From positions 1-64,000 of the forward strand of contig OZ038472.1 of the NCBI GenBank assembly GCA_964036295.1: a stretch of DNA of 64,000 nucleotides, given 5' to 3'. Below the pieces are notes generated by a model. The model worked only from the letters and a program-made list of their open reading frames with translations, did no database searches and was not told the origin of the DNA. This DNA comes from Plumapathes pennacea. Lineage: Eukaryota; Cnidaria; Anthozoa; Antipatharia; Myriopathidae. Shown piece after piece: positions 58,840-64,000 of this stretch. Made by a program: the position numbers and the translations under genes. How positions within the stretch are numbered: position 1 is the first letter of the stretch; each line of letters starts with the position of its first letter.

Positions 58840-61800
58840 ATGCATTTCTCCATACCCGATACAGTTGACCTCAAGGACCAGGGTGGATCGAGTTATTTGG
58901 TGGGTATTTTTAAGCAAATTCTCCATGGATGAAATGAACATAGATGCATACTTCTTTTTTTGAATCTCGGCAGGCCAAAGATTGGATTAGAATCTTATGA
59001 GATTTATCATCTAGCCCACAGTTATCAATAAATTCGTGAATTCTAACTGTTGTACGAGTTTGTGTGATGTAAGTTATTGCGTGTACGTGTATGTATGCAC
59101 AGTGAAACCGCATCAGTTCGATATCAGATCGAGCAATGTAAATATAGTAACTATCCAAATCATATTTTATTTCCAAGTACAATCTGCTTAATATCATGTG
59201 GCGAAACAGTTTCGTCAGTCACTTTTAGACTAACCTTCTCTTTGATGTCGAGCGAGACGTGTTGACATATAGATGCAAATTACTTGATAATTTGACAATA
59301 GAAATGCACCGATTACCTCCATCGCTTCCTGTCGCACATGTATAGAAGTATTTGAAGCATATTGACCTTGATGGCAGTTATTTTACTGCACTGAAAATAT
59401 CCTTCATCAGTTGGTGTAATATATGTTATGTTGGTTATCCAGTTAACAGTATACAAGACAGTAAAAAAAAAAAAAAGAAAAAGACTAATTGACCACTACA
59501 CGGTATTGAATGCATGATTGGTGATTACAAAGAAACATGGCAACGATGTGTGTTTATTTGCCCTATTACTCATCATGCATTCAATACTGTGCAGGGGTCT
59601 ATTGCTTCCTTCTGGCAAAAAAACTTACGTAAGCTAAGATGTTCTATACATTTGGAGCAGTGTCTGGTACATTAATTGGTGTCATTGTCAGTAATACAGC
59701 AGATACTGTACTTGATGGGTGAGTTGGTATATTACTATCTCCCTACTAATCATGAGTGTTCCTGGGTTTTGTCTACAGGCGTACAATGTGCACATCAATG
59801 GTTCATTTCACAGTGCCATAAGATACTCAGAGCTCTACCAGTTTCATGAGCAGGTAAAGATATTTAGGAAGAACCTAAATTATATGTTTTGCATGCATAT
59901 ATTAATATTACTTTATCACAATGTTTGACTTAAAAAATACCTTGTTTGAACCTTTTTATAATTGAAAGTCTGTACAAACTTTGTAGTAGACACAGCTCTC
60001 ATTGTATCCTGAAGATGAACAGAGGCTTGTTCTTTTAATGACAACAGATGTTTGTTTATGAATACTCAGAAATCTAACTGAATTATCTTTACTAAGTGAT
60101 ACAGTATTTGTTAGTATAATGTATTAAACTATATTACTTAACAAGGAAATGAAAGCACAAGGAAACTTTGTCACTAATTTTTCTCTTTGTATAACACAAT
60201 ATTTCACAGCTGAAAAGAGAATATGGAGCAAGGATCACAGCAAAGTTTCCACCGAGACGTCTTTTGTCCTTAACAGTTCCTCAGATAGAGGAAAGAAGAG
60301 AACAGTTAGAAAAGTACCTGCAGATTGTTTGCCAGGATTCTGAAGTGGTCAGCAGTTCAGTCTTCAATTGCTTTCTACTGAATTGCCAAAAGGTTTGTGG
60401 AACTTTGTTCTGTACAGCCATGGAAGCATCTGGGTTGTCCTGGTATGAGAGCAGGACAATAATATATAAATGAGTATATGCCACATAATAAGAAAGTAAT
60501 ATAAAATGTGATTGAATTTCCCAATGTTCTACTGAAGTACTGTTACTTTACATTTGAAATTAAGTGGTGAGGATGATTATTTTAGCCATTGTAATAATTC
60601 ATGTTGTGCACGAGTAAGACTTTCATTGTATCTTTTCTCCCTCTTTCTCCGCAGCAAACTTTGAAAGTGCAGACAGAGAATGTTGATCTGGATATATATC
60701 TGATGAATGGGCAGAAGATAAGCCTTAAAGTCCAGTCAACTGACAAAACGGACGATGTATTGGAGGTACAAGTCCTTACAGTCAAGTGTGTGTATAATAT
60801 TGGTATAAGTACTAATTACAGTGCTGTACATGATGTATTATTGGCCATTTTATTTATAGACAATAGGGAGTTTAGGGGCTTCAGTTGAATTTGCATTTGG
60901 TGATCATTGTACTTATTAGTACAGTACAAGACAGTGACAAAAGTACTGAGCATTGACCTCACGCAAACCTTGTATTTGCACTGACGGGACCTGATTGTTG
61001 TTCAAAGAGCAGATATACCTATCCTCCAGATGAAGCTCTTATATGTGACATAATTATCCACTGGATTTTGGATAGGTGACTTTATCTGCTGAATAAGTGT
61101 TATTCACTTTTTGAACGACTGGGCTCTGAAGTATTTGGCCAAATTGTTCAATGCAAGATTAAGCTAACTCAGAATTTACAACATTCCTTTTCTCAGTGAG
61201 AAAGTTTATACCTAACCCAGGATTAGCCTAGTCATGCTTTGAACAACCAGGACCTGTATTTCTTCTACAGGCTGCAATGGCTGAAATCAAACTGAATGAA
61301 GATCTAGTGCACTACTTTGGATTGTACTTGATCAGAAGAGAAGAAGATGGTGATGCATCAAGTAAGTTGAATACTGGCATGATTCAAGCACCCCAACCAT
61401 ACCACCCGTTTTAATGATTTGTTTGTTACAGTTGTCAGAAAAATTCAAGAGTTTGAGGCTCCATATCTAACACTGAAACTGACAGAGGGAAAGCATAGAA
61501 TTGCTGTGAGGAAAGCGTAAGTAAAAGTGATCATTGCAAGATAAAGGTCGCAGTGCTAAATGTGAGTGTAGTGTCTTGGTTTGGGTGTAATTATTTTCTT
61601 TTAAATAGAGGTAAACTTATTTATTAAGTTGTAACAGCTACTCTTAATTTTTTTAGCTTTTGGGATGTCAAACTTGAAGAAAAAATTATCCAAGACAGAA
61701 TTGGAATGAATTTGTTGTATGTCCAGGTGAGTGTAAGATGTTTCTTCTGAGTGCAATATTTAAAGGAACTCAGAGAGCAGCTCTAGTACATGTAGGCATT

Positions 61801-63618
61801 TAATATGTATTATTATTATAATTATTATAAGAGCCAATACTATTTTGCACATTCAGGGTGCCCAAATTTTGGTGTACAGTAGAGCTACTACATCTACATT
61901 TCATTATTATTAACTCCTCTCAATCTAGAATGAATCTGAATTCTTTTTAAAGAGGGGGGTGGGGATGGGTTCCGGCTACTATGTTTATTGACTGCACACT
62001 GTCCAAGTCCCAGTTGAGGAGGGGGAGGTGTGACAAAGGTCATATTTTTAAACCTGAAAAAGGACCAATGGCCCAGAACTTTCTAACTGAGTAACATTCT
62101 CATGATGAATGATCTCTCATGAAAAAAATCTTCATTTGCATTGTAGTATAAACTGGAAAAGGAAATTGTAACAATATTATTGTTCGACAATTTTCAAACC
62201 CAAAAAAGGCTGTCACACCTCCCTGTCTGGTGTACTACAGAAACTATTTTAACCATCCACAAAAACTTTATAAAACATGTATGAGGAGTTTTATGAGAAT
62301 CAACTGTTCAATCAGCAAGTTTCAGGTATCAGGATCAATACTTGACTGAAAGTATGTGATTGTAATGTAGAATACAAAATAAGGTGTGTTTTTTTAGAAT
62401 TTGTGGGAATTAGAGAGGGCATAGTGAGAGATGATATAAGATACAGTACATTATGATTGTAAAGGACCATGGATTTACATGTTGAGGTTGATTTACACAG
62501 TATGATTTTTGCTTATAACTGGAGGGCCTAGGGTTGATTTACACGATACAACTTGTGTCATAAGAAATTTGCATGCGACAGTCGTAAAGCAAAAGTCGTG
62601 CCTTGTAAATTGGCCTTAAGACATCCAGACTTTGACTACTGACTTGTTCATTTCTGTTCTTGGGTGTCTGTTCTGTTGCAGGCTGTAAGTGATGTTGAGA
62701 GGGGCTGGTTGCTTGGAACCAAGGAAGTTTACAGTAAACTTACAGAACTCAAGCAGAAAACTGCTAAAAGAGAGGTGAGATGTCCAAGCTGTCAGACTTG
62801 ATTGTAAATAATTCTACAAAATGCCTCATGTTCTTTCTTTCCCCAGTACATCAAACTGGCTCAAAAAATGAAGTTCTATGGATTTATTCAGTTCAAGCCA
62901 TGTGTTGCTGACTATCCTGAGAAAAACACCAGAGTTATTGCCAGTGCTGGTGGAAGAGAGTTAAATTTCAGACTGCAGACAGCTGAGGTGAGAAATAATC
63001 CAGAATCAGAAATCAGGTATTTTACTGCCAGTCCAGCAAGTTGACTTCAGACTTTGATTTCCCTCGGTTTGATTTCAAAGATAAGGCCATAAGGTAGGTC
63101 CATAAAAATGATTCACCTGTTGTTGTTGTTGTCTTCACAGCATAAAATACAAGAGGGGAGTTTCAAGGTTACTAGAATGAGATGCTGGAGAATTACTGCA
63201 AGGGTATGTATCATTGCTCAAATATGATTATATATTAGTCCATGGAGACCACAAAATTTTTACACTTGCAAGAACCCTGCAACTTTACCAACATAGTTTC
63301 CATAGTGGCATTTTCTAAGTCAAATTAACATGTTAGAGCGCATTCATGAGTCTTTGTCAATCAAAGAGCTGTAAAATAGATTTCTTGTTCAACAATTTTT
63401 TCGTGGAAGAATATTGGCCCGTGGTCCTTTGGTCTTTTCTTTTGTTTCTTTGGTGACAGGAAATAACAATTTATTACTGCCAACAATTAATACAATATTA
63501 TATTATCTTTCATAGTACAATGCTAGAGAATGGTGAAAAGGAAGAATTCATGGAGCTGGCATTTGAATATCTCCTAACTAAAGACACTCTTCAGTGGATT
63601 ACCATTGCCAGTGATGAG
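58840..63618 (+). CDS. SNX17: sorting nexin 17 (PX-FERM endosomal cargo adaptor), 11 exons, 3' end outside window
   Basis: Exons: 58,840-58,899; 59,779-59,853; 60,210-60,392; 60,655-60,765; 61,271-61,361; 61,432-61,516; 61,657-61,726; 62,682-62,774; 62,847-62,987; 63,141-63,203; 63,529-63,618. All have GT-AG borders and compatible phases, giving about 354 residues. The start MHFSIPDT matches vertebrate SNX17 (MHFSIPET). The PX domain is about residues 20-106, with IRYSEL (Arg35), FPPRRL (Arg61) and IEERREQ (Arg74) at the PI3P-binding positions. The FERM-like module follows from about 107. TRMRCW places Trp319 at the position of human Trp321, needed to bind NPxY/NxxY cargo tails. The protein recycles cargo (LRP1, integrins in vertebrates) from early endosomes with Retriever. 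About 100 C-terminal residues, including the tail that binds Retriever, lie beyond the window. Vertebrate SNX31 is a paralogue; SNX17 fits better. The exon 11 start is the least certain border. Confidence 0.95.
59491..59598. mobile_element. small foldback element in SNX17 intron 1
   Basis: GACCACTACACGGTATTGAA plus TGCATGAT (59,491-59,518) is reverse-complementary, with few mismatches, to the end 59,572-59,598 (ATCATGCATTCAATACTGTG). The loop is about 55 bp. It is preceded by a run of A residues (59,463-59,475). It fits a MITE or a decayed foldback element. Confidence 0.6.
62020..62235. repeat. weak inverted repeat in SNX17 intron 7
   Basis: GGGAGGTGTGACA near 62,023 and TGTCACACCTCCC near 62,211 are reverse complements. 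Inside them, TTTTTAAACCTGAAAAAG and TTTTCAAACCCAAAAAAGG are partly complementary. This is possibly an old non-autonomous DNA transposon. No coding capacity. Confidence 0.45.
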
Positions 63619-63647
63619 GTATTGATAATGTTGTTTATTATTACAGG

Positions 63648-63735
63648 GTTCCACAGGTCGGGGAAAAGTCAGAGAAAAATATATTGGTCAGGGAAAAGTC
63701 AGGGAATTGTGATCTGATCTTAGTCAGGGAAATTT
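63648..63735. repeat. short GGTCAGGGAAAAGTCAGGGAA-type repeat in intron 11
   Basis: The motif GTC(A/G)GGGAAAAGTCAG recurs at about 63,657, 63,689 and, shortened, 63,722. The window's last bases (CAGGTCAGGG) show the same word. It looks like a dispersed intronic repeat rather than exon sequence; the frame extending from exon 11 through it is intron read-through. Confidence 0.5.
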
Positions 63736-64000
63736 GAAACTTTTTATTAGAAGTTGAGAAATTTGCCATTGCTCAGAGAAAATTGGCATTTTTGAAATAT
63801 TACAACAAAAAGGTGGTGAAGTGTCAAAAAAAAAACATCCAACCAAAATGACTGAAACACAGTTGGATTGTGTTATTTGTTCGGTGTGCTCCACAAGGAT
63901 TACTGCACAAGTATAACTCCTTATTTACATTGATGATTTTCTACCATAGCCTGTGGAACGATATGTCACACTTCTTATTTCGGTGTTGATCAGGTCAGGG

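Noticed and set aside
63520-63717. 65-codon ORF at the end of SNX17
   Set aside because: It is exon 11 read through its donor (GAG|GTATTG) into a repeat-bearing intron.

Overview
This is a metazoan (eukaryotic) nuclear window. Genes are split by GT-AG introns, the telomere-type repeat is TTAGGG, there is a tRNA-derived SINE, and the only confidently recognised gene is a sorting nexin 17 orthologue. Gene style, AT-rich introns and AAAATGGCGG promoter motifs suggest a marine invertebrate, possibly an anthozoan cnidarian. That lineage guess is inference and is not proven by the sequence.

Layout. (1) 1-1.56 kb: a 464-bp tandem repeat that carries a duplicated exon-like segment with a minus-strand splice donor, and a possible minus-strand promoter near 1.55 kb. 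(2) 1.9-7.2 kb: a dense repeat zone. It holds an interstitial telomeric tract in divergent orientation (CCCTAA then TTAGGG), T-rich repeats of about 148 bp, short 'TTCGGCC..GTTCGGAGCCGC' repeats, a 50-bp minisatellite (~40 copies) and a tandem duplication of ~755 bp. (3) 7.9-17.5 kb: an unrecognised plus-strand spliced unit. Its introns and short exons have been duplicated several times as modules, some by a 2.86-kb tandem duplication. The unit is interrupted by a SINE and a foldback element, and one lone relict of the satellite lies inside it. (4) 18.15-18.32 kb: a first exon encoding a signal peptide and a short cysteine-bearing segment, weakly like the glycoprotein-hormone alpha/cystine-knot family. 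It is stranded just before the satellite.

(5) 19.6-57.4 kb: one uninterrupted satellite array of about 38 kb. The basic repeat is a 478-481-bp dimer of two related monomers (~230 and ~249 bp), about 79 copies. The dimers form higher-order repeats: 957-bp units in the left part and three almost identical blocks of 15-17 dimers (7.2-8.2 kb) in the right part. The left edge is abrupt. The right edge decays through diverged monomers to about 58.0 kb. The many short open frames inside the array are by-products of homogenised repeats; I do not call them genes.

(6) 58.1-64 kb: a promoter region with YY1-like and E-box motifs, then SNX17. Eleven exons (58,840-63,618) give about 354 residues covering the PX domain and most of the FERM-like module. 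The gene runs off the right end of the window. Its product is an endosomal cargo adaptor; nothing links it functionally to the satellite except position.
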